Assembly: GCA_010279815.1 (NCBI GenBank)
Contig: QEOQ01000041.1
Span: 251,048 to 315,047 of the forward strand
Direction: 5' to 3'
Origin: Brachionus plicatilis
Taxonomy: Eukaryota; Rotifera; Eurotatoria; Ploima; Brachionidae
Length of the DNA stretch: 64,000 nt
The number at the start of each line of letters is the position of its first letter. Position 1 is the first letter of the stretch. The notes under the pieces were generated by a model. It did not search any database. It was not told the origin of the DNA and saw only the letters and a list, made by a program, of their open reading frames with translations. The translations under genes were made by a program, and so were the position numbers. Of this stretch, positions 1 to 13,003 are shown piece after piece.

Positions 1-2008
1 GTTAATTATTTTAAAAGTAAAATGTTTTTTATAAATATTTTATATATTATTCTAGAATTTTTCTGTTTCTGAATACCATTTATATGGGGTTGTGAAGTTC
101 GTTTCAATTCGATCTTTTCAATTCAGAAAAACTTGAATAACATTTTTACTAAAAGAGATAATTTAGTTCTATAAAATGCTTAATTATAAGCAAATTTGCT
201 TAATGCAGTAAAATAGGTCTGCAAAATACTCTGCAATTTTCTGCATTTTGCACGCCATCAAAAAGTATTCTAATCAACTGTGCAAGTACATTGCAGAGTT
301 TTTGCAGACATCTATTTTCGGATTAAGCAAAGTTGCTTAAACATTAAGCATTTTACAGAACTAAATTATTCCTTATAGTAAAAAAGTTATTCAAATTTTT
401 CTGAATTGAAACGATCGAATTGAAATGAACTTCACAACCCCCATTTATATAAAAAAATTAAAGTCTTTGCTCAGACTTTTGAAAAAAAAAAGAAAAAAGT
501 CTGGTCTTGGACTTGACTTGAGAATTGTGACTTTTAAACAACTCTGGATCAGATGATATTTCATTAATTTAAAATCCTTTTTATCGAAAAAGCACTTATA
601 GTAAGATGGCCTAACCGGGTGACCTATTTTTTCTATTTTTTGTCTATAGACTTAGTTTTTTTTGAAAACTCCAAATTCATTAACCGAATTAGACCGACTT
701 TTCCGACTCAACCCCTTAGCAAGAGGGGTTAATGAGGTTAGACTCAACTCAGAATGGACTCAATAAAAAATACTTTAATTTAATTCTTGTTTTGTATTGA
801 TAGCTTAAGCAGAGGGCTTTTTTTGGCTTTTTCAATATCATGCTTATCTAAGCTATTTGGTATATTGGTTCGTTGTGAAAATTTAATTTAGTGAATTAAC
901 CCATTTAGGCAAATAGGTAATTTGGTAATTTTTCGGACCTTTTACAAAAAAATAAATTTTGACCACATTGATGAAGTCCTATAAAAAAAGTAATGTTATT
1001 TTCCGAATCCTCGATATCTTTTCAACCTCTAATGCTGCTTTTAAAACAAAATTTTTATTTTTGTTTTGCCATAAAATTCAATCAAAAAAAAATTCACCCC
1101 ATTCACACATTAAATAATTGCCCCATCTTACTGTATACATTTTTTTTTTTATTATAATTATTATAGTTAAGTTGAAATCAATATCTATTAAGCACAAAAC
1201 TTTACAACGAATCAATAATATATCACAAAAAATTCAATCAGTTCATAAACTTTTTCTTGGTTTTAGTCCAAAAAAATCATTCATAATTGATGAGATAATT
1301 AAAGAATGAAGCAAAGATGAAAATCTAAAGTATTTCATGATTGAGTCATTTCTAAATGTTTTGAAAAGAATACAATGAAAATTGTCTGGTTTTAATCCAA
1401 AATCATTTTTTATCTATAAAAAATGAGATGATTCATAGATGAATCATCCATGAACTCATCGTTTTTAGCTTGACTGGGATATGTCTAATAAGATCCTCTA
1501 AAATTAAAATAAATTTGAATAGGATTCTTTATTTGATTTTTTATTCAAATTCGAGAAAAAACTTAACTAAAAATATCTAAACACAAATTATTAAATAATT
1601 AAAACATAATGTATTTAAAACCCAGGGCAAAATTTAGGGTAACCGAGTTCATTTATGAGAAATAGCTGATAAAAATGGGGTAATGGGACTAACCCATATC
1701 CAAATCCTTAATCGCTCATTACATCAAATCATCGTCCTCAATGGGTGAATAAAAATTTTGGGCAAAAGAGATGATTTTATTTGAGTTTTTTCTTCTTACC
1801 AACCTTAAATTTAAAAAATGTAGAAAAAAATGTTACCCGAATAAGCCATCTTACAAAGCATTTTGATAATAATAAAAATCTTACATAAAAATTTTTTGTT
1901 CATATTTTGACATTTAGTGACTATGATAGTTTATAATAATTAATAAAATATAAAAAAATTATTTAAAAATTTATTTAACAAAACACACAAGTTTCTCTTA
2001 ACAATAAT
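1..2008. other. Intergenic, downstream of CLPB
   Basis: I see no gene. The stretch holds a complete MITE (86-441) and a partial copy of a second repeat (about 465-551) ending in a GACTTTTAAACAACTCTG terminus. The rest is A/T-rich spacer. Short open frames here look random. A GTAAGATGGC at about 602 and GCCATCTTAC at about 1847 are inverted and could bound a further decayed element, but the match is only 10 bp. Confidence 0.5.
86..441. mobile_element. MITE with about 100-bp inverted repeats and perfect 9-bp target duplication
   Basis: The two ends are near-identical inverted copies over roughly 100 bp, starting GGGGTTGTGAAGTTC and ending GAACTTCACAACCCC. The element is flanked on both sides by the same 9 bases, catttatat (77-85 and 442-450). 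The interior has inverted TCTGCAAA/TTTGCAGA-type motifs and no coding potential. Long terminal inverted repeats with 9-bp duplications are typical of Mutator-like elements, so I infer a non-autonomous MULE derivative. Related copies lie at 14376-14702, 59678-60052 and 60813-61175. Confidence 0.85.
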
Positions 2009-5000
2009 TTATTTAGTTACAAAATATTTTCCAAACGAATTTATACTTAGATTGATGTCCTCATAAGCTTGTTTATTACTTTTATTTTTTGAAAGTTTTT
2101 TTAGCCTAATGTCATAAGTGCTGTTTTTTTTCTGTCGACCGACCTGATTTTCATCTTTTATCAAATTTAATTCTTCCTGTTGACTGGGCGGTAAATCAGC
2201 TGTTATAAGTAAATGAGAGCCATTTTCTATTAATCCGTATTCGTGCGCAACCGCTATTTGGTTCACGACACGTCGTTCAACTTCATATTTGATGCTTCTC
2301 GCTCCATAATTTATATCATAGCCATTTACCAAAAAATCAAGGGCCTTCCTGTCCCATTCAATGGTCATTCCATGTTTGTCCTTTGCTCTCTTTGCCCAAA
2401 ATTCCAACTCACGTTTGACAAGTTGAATTAATTCAGATTTGGAAAATGGAAGAAAATACACAAACTCGTTTATTCTACCCAAAAATTCATCTCTTTTAAA
2501 ATGTCTTTTCAAAATTGGTTTAACCACATTGTTTTTGAACTGTTTGGAAATCACAATATTGTCTTTTTCTTCATCTTGGGCTAAATATTTTTTTGATTTT
2601 TTTCACACTTAAAATTTAAATCTTACAATCTCTTTCAGCTTCATCTCGTAACATCACTGCATGTTCAGCTATTTCATCGCTTGCCAAATTTGAAGTCATT
2701 ATAAAAATAGCGTCTTTACAGTCAATTGTCTTGCCTTTTCCGTCAGTCAGTCGTCCCTTTTATATTAAAAAAGAATTATATTTTGATAAAAAATTGGTTT
2801 TGACCAAAATTTTATTTTTATTTTCAAAAATGGGCGGTGTGAATTTTTAGGTATCCTAGATAATCAAATAAATAAAAAAAAACATTAAATTAAGTTTGAT
2901 TCTTAAGGATGTTCAGGATTTAAGAAGCATAATAAATAAGATAAAAAACTCTATTCTGTTTGTCATTGATTGCTTCAATTAATCTATTTTATTTTTCTTA
3001 TACTTTTTAATTTAGTTGATGCTTATTCATATTTTAATCAATTTTTAATTAATGATATATTTTATATACTTTTAATAAGAGATGTTTTATTAAAAAGATG
3101 TTTGAGAAAATCAAATCAGTAATATATAAAGTATAATATAGTGTTGAAAAGGAAAAACAAAATAAAATTAAAAATCCATCAGTTCAAGTACCAAACATGC
3201 TAACCAAAATAGCATAAAGATCAGCTAAATGTGCTATAGTTAACACAAGAAGATCAGAGAAGCTTCCAAGACATTTTTATACTACCAAAAGTTAAATTAA
3301 ATAAAAAATCAACAAAAAAAAAATCGATTTTTTTGATCCCCTAATTTAATGTCAAAAAAGTAACATAAATCTTTAAAAAAATTTTATTATTTAATAATTT
3401 AATATCATTATAAAAATATTAACATTAAGACTCATGAGGTTTTTTAGACTTGTCAAACATTTTGTAATGTTTTTCATTTAGATTCATTTATTTTAAAAAT
3501 ATTAATTTAATATTTTATATTACAAAAAACTTAGGATTGTATAATAAAGATAAAAATTACTCAAAAAAGTCTTTATTTTTATTTTAAAATCAACAAATTT
3601 TTTAAAGACTTCTGGAGTCTTAGTTTTTAAAAAAAATTGGGGTTCTAAAATTTTTTTCTATTTTTTTCTAAATTTTTTTCCTTATTTTTTCCTAAATTCA
3701 GCAATTTTAAAGTTGGTTGAATTGCATTATTATTGTTATTTTGAAAATAAAATAAAATTATAAATTCTATGATTAAAATAACAAAAATATTTTTTTTTCA
3801 TTCAATTTTTCATTTAATAATTAATTTGATGTTTTACCTTAATTTTTTTTAAAATATTTTCAATAGAATATCTAAATTTTCTATCCCCGGATATAATATT
3901 TTTGTTAAATATCAATTTATCTTTGACTTTCTAATAAAATAAAATCTTTTAATTACCTCGTCAAAAAGTTGTAGCATTATTGTCAAAACATCTGCATGAG
4001 CTTTATCAACTTCATCAAACAAAACAACTGCATTCGGTGCTTTAGTTAAAGCTTCGGTCAATATTCCGCCTTCTTGGTGGCCAACATAGCCTGGAGGTGC
4101 TCCTATAAATTTAGCAACTTCATGCTTTTCCTGATATTCAGACATGTCAATTCTTATAAAATGGGTTTTTGATTTATCACTGTGCAAATATTTAGCTATT
4201 TGCTTAGCCAATTCAGTTTTGCCAATGCCTGAAGATCCCAAAAATAAAAACACCTTTATTTAATAAAATAAATTTATGTATTTTTATTTCAATAAAATTA
4301 CCAAGGGATGTTCTTCATCTATCCATCCATTTTCTTTGCGTCTAATTACTGAACATACTGTTTGAATGGCATTCTCCTGGCCAATTATTTGCTGACGAAT
4401 TCTTTCCTCCAAAGGAAATTTTCGTCTTTCCTCTCGAAGTTTTTCTTCTCTTTTATCTTTAGCCTCAAGAAAATTTTTTAGTTAAATGTTTTTATTTTTT
4501 TCTTAGATTTACTATTCTTTCATATCCTTCGAGAAGTTTTTTTATATTTTCACTGGCACAGTATTCATAAGGCCTATGGCCTAGTTCGTTTTCAAGTAAT
4601 GGATCAGCACCTGAATCCAAAAGAATTTTGATTAATTCAACATTGTCTGTCAAAACGGCATAGTGAAGTCCTGTAAAGCCTTTGAAAGTAGCCCTGCTGT
4701 TTAATCTATCAGAAAATTCATCTTCTCGTTCATACAACACTTGAAGAGGATTCATTGATAACTTTTTAGAGGTGGCGTTCACATTAATGAATTCATCGCC
4801 AATATTCGGATCAGCTCCGTTGTCCAGTAATATTTTAACGACACTTTAAAATTAAATTTTATTTAAATTTAATTACTTTTCAATAAAACTTACTCTAAAT
4901 TTTTGTTTATAACTGCAACCTGAAGTGCTGTCCATCCCAATGGATGTTTCTGGTTAATGTCAAAATTTTTATCCTGACATAATCTTAAATAAAGTTAGAT

Positions 5001-6737
5001 AAATCATTATTCTTTCACCGTTATTTTTCTTTTACCTTTTTATCTCTTCGGAAAAATTTTTTTTTGCAGCCAAAAAAAGTCTCTTTTCTTAAGAAAAAAA
5101 TAGGATTAGTTTTTCATTAATTTTGTTTAAGAGAAGAAGATGAATCTTTTTTTAAATAAGATAAAAAAAAATGTTCAATAGATATTTTTATTTAAAAGTA
5201 GATTATTCTTTAATGAAATAGATAATAATCATAAAAGTGATAGTATTTTGATTTTTAAAAATCAACCCAAATACATTTCCAGTATTTTTTTTAAATAGTT
5301 TCCTAATAGAGTAAATTATCAACCTTTAATAATTGATATAAAATTTAGTTTCTTGATTTTCTTTATGCATGAATACTTGTCATTATCAATTTGTCTATTT
5401 TAATATTCAATAAAATTAGAATATAAAGGCTTCAGATAATATATTAACTTATTTTACTTTTATTTTGTTTTTTCTTGACTTTTTTATATTTTTCTTATAA
5501 CCTGAAGGAGATATAATCAGCTAAATTAAAAAATAATTAAATTCCCGATAATTTAATTTGTAGACGTGAGTTTAGCGTGGAACAGTGCTAATAACTTTGT
5601 TTCTTTTTTGACGTATTTTTTAATTATCTATATTAAAAAACGCTTTATATGGCCTTTTATGACCGTATTAGTAAAAGATAAAATAATAGACACGTCTGAT
5701 AATCCATTGACCCTAGATGGGAAGAAAATTAATAGAGTCGATACAATGCGGTATCTTGGGTTCGAAATATCAGCTGAGCTCAATAATATTAAACATTGGA
5801 ACAAGAGGAAGAGCCTAGACATAAATGCAGTGTCAAAACTGAAGACTCTGGGTATAGTAACAAATCAAATGCATCCAAATATGAAGGCCCATCTTTACAA
5901 GACCTATGTGAGGCCAGCTTTAACTTATGGGTGTGAGAATATGAACATAAATGCGAGCTCACTGAATGACATAAAAAGAACAGAGGGTAGATTTGATGTA
6001 GCTTAGTTTTCATATCCTACAGTCTCTTATCAATCAAAAGTCGAACAACTAATTTTATTTTACCATTGAATACCTAAAATTGTAAATAGAAACTATGGCA
6101 CTTTTTTTTTCTTTTTTTGGTACCTTTTATACTCAATTTTGTAATTTTTATATTTTTTTATACTAAACACAGTGCCCCTTATTTTACGGGTCACTGAGCA
6201 AGTGGTCGGCGATCGGCCTTAGCTTAGAATTAATAAATAAATTAAAAAATAATTATCTTCTATTTAAAACTTTTATTAATATTTTTGTCTATTATTGTGA
6301 AAAAAAATATTTATCTACTGACATAAAATATCTCAAAAAAAAGTATTTTTTTTAATAAAAAATAAATTTGAGAGTAAAATTTAAACTTATTTTAAGTGAG
6401 TTTTGAAAAAAGAAAAAATTTAGAAGATGTTCAGGAACTTACGCTTTTTATTCATCTCATATTGATCTGATTCACAATGGGCTGTTCGAGTCAGAAACAA
6501 AAAAGCAATGGCACATACAGTTGCCAGACCAAAATAATTCTTGTTATGATGGCAATTTTTATTCTCAATTTTCTGGAAAATTACTGGAAGTTTGTTCGGT
6601 ACATTAACTTTATCAGTTGCATTTAGAGTTGCACAATTGACGGTTGTCCTTGTAGATAGATCGTAAAGTAAATTTTTGTGGCCAAGAATCTTCAAAATTT
6701 TGTTTTTATTATTCAATTTAAAAATTTTCAGAAGCAT
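2009..6737 (-). CDS. CLPB: CLPB (SKD3-type) mitochondrial ankyrin-AAA+ disaggregase, 8 exons, 642 residues
   Basis: ATP-driven protein disaggregase of the mitochondrial intermembrane space. Exons: 6737-6443, 5087-5036, 4983-4894, 4843-4513, 4463-4302, 4253-3957, 2756-2627, 2580-2009; all junctions are GT-AG and keep phase. The N-terminus is basic and targeting-like, with a hydrophobic segment at about residues 69-82 that corresponds to the PARL-cleaved segment of human CLPB. Ankyrin repeats occupy about 99-255 (for example [10 protein letters not shown] and [10 protein letters not shown]). The AAA+ domain has Walker A GSSGIGKT (316-323), pore loop GYVG (365-368), Walker B VVLFDEVD with Glu391, sensor-1 Asn432, and sensor-2 GARSIK with Arg about 547. 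Length is slightly below the 707 residues of human CLPB. Intron 1 carries a LINE fragment on the opposite strand. The start is the first Met giving a targeting peptide. No key residue is missing, so the gene looks functional. Confidence 0.95.
5560..6245 (+). mobile_element. Non-LTR retrotransposon 3' fragment inside CLPB intron 1
   Basis: An open stretch (5566-6006) encodes the C-terminal part of a LINE reverse transcriptase ORF. It shows the motifs [25 protein letters not shown] and a trailing I-K-R-TEG, as expected after the polymerase domain. The polymerase active site (YADD-type) and everything upstream are missing, so this is a 5'-truncated copy. The 3' part (about 6170-6245) is relatively G/C-rich and ends in a taaataaat-type tail, typical of LINE 3' ends. 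It lies antisense to the host gene and should be spliced out with intron 1. Confidence 0.75.
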
Positions 6738-6983
6738 TTTTGAAGAATTTTAGGGTCAAAATTTTATTTTTTAGAAATTTAAAAGCAAATTTTGAAATGT
6801 TGCAAAATAAGTTGGTAACTTGACGTTTGTAGAAAATTCGAAATTTTATTTTAATTCTAAGTGTACCCGAGAAATTTGGCAAAAAGTTGCTCTCTAAACT
6901 TAACACATTAACAAGCTTATAATTCTAAAAAAAATTAGTTCGTGTTGAAATTAAAAAATTAAGTTATTCTATTCTGCTAAAAT
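6738..6983. promoter_or_regulatory. Putative shared divergent promoter between CLPB and FAM98
   Basis: Only 246 bp separate the CLPB start codon (minus strand) from the FAM98 start codon (plus strand). Both 5' UTRs and both promoters must fit here unless an upstream non-coding exon exists. I see no clear TATA box. Confidence 0.5.
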
Positions 6984-8448
6984 ATGAGTCAAGTAGAGCT
7001 ACTTTTAAACACCTTAATCGACATAGGGTACCAAAAACTGAAAATTAGTACCAATTAAAAGCATTCTAATTTTTGTGTCAAGATATTCAGAAGTCTTCAC
7101 TGAAAATGAGGAAACATTTAGCCAAATTTTTGACCAAAATTCGATCGAGTATTCCAAACTAGTTTCACATTTGACACGTGAATTAAGCAAAATTTTAAAA
7201 ATAGACGAGTTTGTCAATCCGATTGAAAGTATTTTGTCTTAATTTTTGATTTTTCTTAAAAATTGTTGCCAAGATGAAAGTGATCTTGGTAGTTTCAGCT
7301 TGGAGATATGTGCTTTTTTAAAAGAAATGGATTGCCCCTATTCATGTCTTACTCAAGGATCATTAGATGATAGATTTAAGAGCAGAGAAAACAAATTAAA
7401 ATTAATTGACTTTTTAATATCCGAATATCAATCAGCTCTTTTAATTGCAGCCAACAAACCAGAGACCATCCAATCCACTACAAATCAATTTTTAGTAAAA
7501 AAATATTTTAACTAATTAATAGAATATTTAAAAATTTAATAATTAAAGAATGAGAGCGAAGAATCGAAGGCTCTGAAGGCAATTTTGATTACACTCGGGT
7601 TTCCTAAACCTCCCAGTACGATTTCTGCAAAAGAAATTTGGTCCAAAGTTGAAGAAAAAGTATTTTTACCTTTTTAATTTTGATTAAAATTTATTTTATT
7701 TATTACATTAAAGTGTTCAGCAGTTTTAGCTAAGCTTCCAAGAAATTATTTAGGGAGACCCATGGTGAATTTTATGCTGAGCGATGAACAATGGGCAAAG
7801 TTGATTGAAGTAAATCAAGCATTATCTGATGATTTTCAAATGAGACGTGAGCTTTTGTTAACTCGTTTGGACGTGACCATTCAGTCATTTAAGTGGGCTG
7901 ATCGTCTCAAGAAAAATAACCAAGAAATAACCAATTTGTACCAAAAAAAACGGAAAGATTTGTCCATCAGACCCTCAATTAAGCCATTCTTTGTTTTAGC
8001 TGCGAGAGATGGTAACAAAAAAATTCTAAATGTTAGAAAAATTTTAAAAAGATTTCTTATAGATTTGCTGCTCCAAGAAAAGACATGTAGTACTCGTTTG
8101 ATGGCCAAATGTGAATTGCACAAAATAATTATCCCGAAAGTACCGGACCGAGGTGGCAGAACAGGAGAACTTCAGCCACCGCCTCCAGAAATGCCCGCTT
8201 TTATGCAAAGAAAAAGCTCTGCTGAACCTCAGGGACAACGTCATCAAAGTGGTAATGACAAGAGAAGATATGATAATTATTCAAACAAATGGAAAGACCA
8301 GAAAAAAAATTTTCAACCTAAGGGAGATTTTGAAAGATTTCAAGACACAGATTACCATGGTGGATCGGGTAATTCAAATACGAGCTATGGTGGAAGAGGA
8401 CGAGGACAGAGGGGTGGAAGAGGTGGGGGTCGAAATTATCATAATTAA
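6984..8448 (+). CDS. FAM98: FAM98 family RNA-binding protein, 5 exons, 418 residues
   Basis: FAM98 proteins are RNA-associated; mammalian FAM98A/B belong to the tRNA-ligase (RTCB/DDX1) complex. Exons: 6984-7027, 7083-7228, 7274-7494, 7549-7659, 7714-8448, all with GT-AG introns of about 45-55 bp and consistent phase. The N-terminus matches the family in sense (LLLNTLIDIGY; EMDCPYSCLT), as does the central block (ALITLGFPKPP-like; RRELLLTRLDVTIQSFKW) and the diagnostic KVPDRGGRTGE-PPPPEMP motif. The C-terminus is a short arginine/glycine-rich tail (GGRGRGQRGGRGGGR), shorter than in vertebrate FAM98A. Whether it equals A, B or C cannot be said; one ancestral gene is likely. An AATAAA signal follows at about 8479. 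It is convergent with the CAP gene. Confidence 0.93.
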
Positions 8449-8776
8449 AATCTAATTTTAGTTTTTTAAATTGTATCAATAAATAAAAAATTTTATTTTC
8501 CTATTTTTTATTTTTCAATATTTCAATAAAGTATCAATTCGTGACGACAACAAAAAAAAATTTAAATCTATTTTGATTAATTTTTATTTATAAAATAACT
8601 TAATAATTAAGGCAACAGCTTCAAGCCAACTATAACAAAAAAAAAAAAAAAAAACAAGTTCAACATTCAGAGTTAGGAAACTTAGATTAAAGAATTTAAT
8701 TTTTAGTTCCTTGATGATCTAATGTACAATTTTGATCAAATTTCATATCTAGAAATGAGCATTAGTATCTAAAAAT
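8449..8776. other. Convergent 3' intergenic spacer
   Basis: This 328-bp gap between the stop codons of FAM98 and the CAP-domain gene holds overlapping AATAAA-type signals for both strands and an A-run of about 18-20 at 8637-8656. No gene is seen. Confidence 0.6.
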
Positions 8777-11700
8777 TTAAGAACTATTAATTGGAATTGA
8801 TGAGTTTGATACAACTTTGCCACTTGATTTGGCACATATTGAACACATATATGGACAAGTGGCTCTTACTACTGGATATAACCAGCATTTGTCTTCAAAC
8901 ATGGCTTGTGAACAAAATGGTGAGTCTTCTTTTGGACAAATAACTTAAATTTAAAGCATATTTTACTGCTAATTAGTCAAAAATTAGTTCCTACCATTTT
9001 CACAATATTTTCCACTAAATGTCGAATATGGACATGTACAAGTGCATGTATTTAGATCCATTGTGCCTCCATTCAAGCAATAAACGCCTTTACAGTCACA
9101 TAGACCATTTACACAATTTTTTTCACAGCCTGAACATTTGTTTCCCTCTTGATAAGGCTCATAACGGGAATGATAAGTTTGCCTTAATTTAAAAAAATAT
9201 TTTAGCTCAATTTAAATCTATTTATTTACTACATTTCTCCATAATAGCAGACAAAATAGCGCTCATAAGTTGAGTTAAAACAAAAGCCATAGCCACAACC
9301 AATTCTAGCGGCAGAAGAATAAATCATCTAAAATTTTAGATTAAAAAAATTATTTCAATAGCTAAATAAAGACCTAATTAATCAAATACTTGAGTATAAT
9401 GTCCAGATAAAAGATTTCCATTTGATGAAGAGCTTTTAAAGAGAAAATTTTCCTTTTCTTTAGTCCAAGATGCCAAAACATGAGTCCAATTCTCATAACC
9501 AGCAGCCAGATTTTCTCCAATTACTACTCCTATTTAAAAAAAAATACATAAATTTTAATACATTTTGAAGAGTATTACCATATCCTGGCTGCTGTCTTGT
9601 CAATATTCCTGTATTTTCCACAGAGCATAGCTGGGCTCTTTTCTGAGCCAAATGTTGAAGTCTCACATCCCAGTACATCTTTTAAATTTTAATTTTAAAA
9701 TAAAAATTTCAAAATGATTTCTTGGTTCATTTACTTTTTGCATGTTTGAAGCTGCCGGTTCAACATGACTTCTGACACTGTTGTGCATTTCCAAAATCAG
9801 ATCGATATCTGACGAATTTATGCCACCTGATGAATAATTGGGTGAATTGGCCATACACATTGTATGATTTTTAAAAAGCTTATGAATTCCGCTGCAAATT
9901 TCCGATTCACATAGCCGTCCAGTATACTCAATGCTGCACTCACATTTCCACGATGTTCTTGCCTCGCGTCCAGTCTCTTGATGAACACAGTATCCTCCAT
10001 TTAGACAAGGGTTCGAGTCCTTGCAGTTTATATTAGCGGTGCTCAAGCACAAGGTGTAATCCTGAGTCAAAAAACTTTTAACACAGGTGTAAGAATCGTT
10101 TCCAAGAGGGTTTTTTCTGCAAATATCCGGGTCCTGTTTACAAGGATTGACAAAATCATGTGTTTTTTTTGGCTCCACTTTGGACACTGTTGGGACAGGC
10201 GGCAGTCTGGGGCTAGATGTTACAATCTGGTCAAGTTGAACACGGGAAACTTGTGGCTCTATTTCACACAAATGGCCTGAGTATCCTTGTTTACAGATGC
10301 ATACAAATCCAAATTTGTTGTTTGCATGCGAAAAGCTCATTAGACACGTTCCATTATTTTGGCACTTGATGCCACCATCTTCACACGGATTTTTTATTGG
10401 CAAATTCATTGACGGAACTTTATTAATGGTCACATTTGTCTCAATATTGGAAAGAAGCTTTTGGGCTACTGGTAAATTCTGGGAAATAATGGGCGCCATT
10501 GTGGATATTTCACAGAATCTGCCTGAATAGCCTTGTGGACAAATGCACAGATACGATCTCATTTCTGGATAGTTGGAGCATGTAGAATTATGTTGGCACC
10601 TGTGGTTTAGACAGTAATTTTTTTGGGAACAATCAACACCAGTCCATTCAAGTCGACAGACACAATGCGGTGTACCACCAGCTGACAAAGTACAGTAGCC
10701 TCGGCCAAAATTGTAGAAACAATTAGAGGGACATTGCCAAATGAAGGCCCTCGGAGTAGTGGTCCGATAAAGAGGTGTTATTTTTTTTGTCTGCGGAATT
10801 ATAAACTTGTTGGTAAATTTTTCCATTTTGGGCAAAATTTTGGTAGTCTGTGCGACAATTTTATGAAAGCTTTCACAATACCGGCCACTAAAAGAACTGT
10901 TCGAACACAAACACAAAAAGCTATTGTGCGATACAATGCACTTGGCATTGTTCATGCAAGGATTTGGATTGCATAGGGGTTCAGTGAAGGCAGCTTCGCT
11001 TTTTAGATTAGCTCTAAGGGTTGTCATCTGTTTAACAGTAGAGCTTTGATTGGTGATCGTTGGCTTAGGAGTTGAGGTAACCACTGGTCTTGAGTTGTTA
11101 TTGAAGCTGTAATCATTTTCAATGTTATTTTTGCGCGATATTTCACAGTAAGAACCCATAAAATCACTTGGACACGAGCAGACATATGGAATGGGATACT
11201 TGAAAGCCATGTTGATACATTTTCCATTATTTTTGCATCCCAGTATCCGGCATGAGCTCAAAAATGAATTGATCAATTGTTTGCACTTAGGTGGACTTAG
11301 GGTGATTGAGCAGCTGCACTCAAGACCAAAATCGTTTTCTTTGCACTCAATTAAAGTGTCTGCAGGCACCAGTCTTAGACGCTGAAATTTTCCGCCTTTT
11401 TCTATTTCGTCAATGCGAGTAATCAAGCTGTCCTGGTCATAATTCAGTCTTAGAGATGCAAATTGGTTGGGAAGTTTTTTGTTCGGATTGATTTTGTAAG
11501 TTTGCATTGCTGGCTTGGTCTTGTCCACCGATAGAAAAGAGGTCATGTTAATGGCATTTACTTTGGTGGTTGGTTTATGGGGAAAAAAAGTTGTGTAATG
11601 AGTCTCCATTTTGTTCCTAGGCGACTTGGTTGATGTTTTGCGAATAACATGAGCCTTGGAGCCTTCGACATTGGTCTCTTCGTATTCCAGTCGATGGTTT

Positions 11701-13003
11701 TCTTCTTGAGTTTTGTTCTCGTCACTTTTGACAGTAGACTGGCTGCTAATGTTCAAAATTTCACTCAATTTGTCCATTGACTTGGGCTCATCTTGATAAT
11801 TTAGTTTGGGCAACATTTTTAAAAACTTCAAAGGACGCTTGAACGGGTTAAAAAAGCTGAAGTTTGACTTTGGCGTCGCCTGAAAACTTTCGACCATTTT
11901 TGTGGTGTTAAGCACTGGATTTGGTTGAGTAGTTGGCAAAGAAAAATTACTATCTTTATAAATGTCTGTTCTTAATGAAACTATATTGTCGCCAAAATAT
12001 TCTTTGGTAGTATTGGTCATTTTTTTGCTCAGAGTTTCTTCAATCGAGTCAATGATTGAATTTTTTTGAGCTTGTGCCAAACTTGTGCCCAAGCTGCTCA
12101 TTACCTTGTTGGTAAATTGGTGCACTATTTCATCTTTGTCATGGTACACTTCATCAGTTGACTCGATTTCGTCCTCGATCAAAGTAGACGGAGTCAAGTC
12201 CTCATCATAAGCAGTAGTCTCGAACAAATTATCCAGAGACAATAGCCTTCTTTTTCGGTGCAATCTGGAATAGACTTCTGAGTCATTTTGTTTAACCTGA
12301 GAGCTCAGCTCGTCCAAATGAGAGTCCAATATTGTTTTGCGCACATGCACCTGGTACATCTTGGACCAGTCTTGTTGGTTCAAAGTGCCCATTTTTTTTG
12401 AATTTCCACCAGTATTTGTATTTTTAGTCTGTGAACTGATTTGCTCTGAAGTCTCATTTTGTTTTGTTCCATTGTTTGGCTTGCTTAAAATTTCCACTGT
12501 TATATAACTGCCAGAATTTGGAGCATTCATGTTCAGATCAAAATCTTTGACTTCTTTTTTGGTCAAATTAGACTCCAAAGCTGATTTATTTAGCGATTGA
12601 TTGACTGTTATATTGGCCAATTTGCTTTCAATGTGCTTGGACTCAATGCAGTTTCTGTACCGCATAAATTCAACCAATTCCTCTCCTGATTGAATTCCTT
12701 TGGAAAATTGGGCCTCGAACTCGTAAATACTGTCGCATCTGTGCTTACTTGGATTGTAGATGAGCTTTTGCGGGCAGTGATTATGCACCTGCTTTTGGAA
12801 AGCAGTGCCGATCCACATGCACTCATAGTAAGCCTCACAGTCCATTTCATCCTCAAATAGGCCATCTGTTACACATTTGAAATCCGCACTGGATTTGACT
12901 TTAGATAAAGTTAAAAAAAATAAAATAAAAAGATAAAATTATAACTTTTTTTTATTGCCAAAAAACACATAACCAAAATAAGTAGGGTGGCGCATCTGAT
13001 CAT
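8777..13003 (-). CDS. Secreted multidomain protein: chitin-binding, EGF repeats, CAP domain, ShK-like tail; 7 exons, 1,303 residues
   Basis: Exons: 13003-12946, 12898-9735, 9678-9579, 9529-9390, 9327-9233, 9182-8995, 8943-8777; all phases close. Exon 1 encodes a signal peptide (LLILVMCFLA core). Residues about 28-74 form a peritrophin-like chitin-binding (CBM14) domain; the sixth Cys is displaced or missing. A long Ser/Thr/Asn/Lys-rich linker follows, with an RKRR furin-like site. About six EGF-like modules occupy roughly residues 565-1016 (recurrent GYSGRFCE-type ends). A CAP (SCP/TAPS) domain spans about 1046-1180, with the EMHNSVRSH helix, GENLAAGY and GHYTQMIY, where the usual Trp of the CAP signature is Tyr. 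A further EGF-like and a six-Cys ShK-like module close the protein. It is probably extracellular or matrix-bound. The individual domains are secure; the biological role is unknown. Confidence 0.9.

Noticed and set aside
7881..8247. Antisense open frames over FAM98 exon 5
   Set aside because: They overlap a well-conserved coding exon and have no recognisable product.
10010..10022. GGGTTCGAGTCC, resembling a tRNA B box
   Set aside because: It lies inside the coding exon of the CAP/EGF gene, and no A box or cloverleaf surrounds it.
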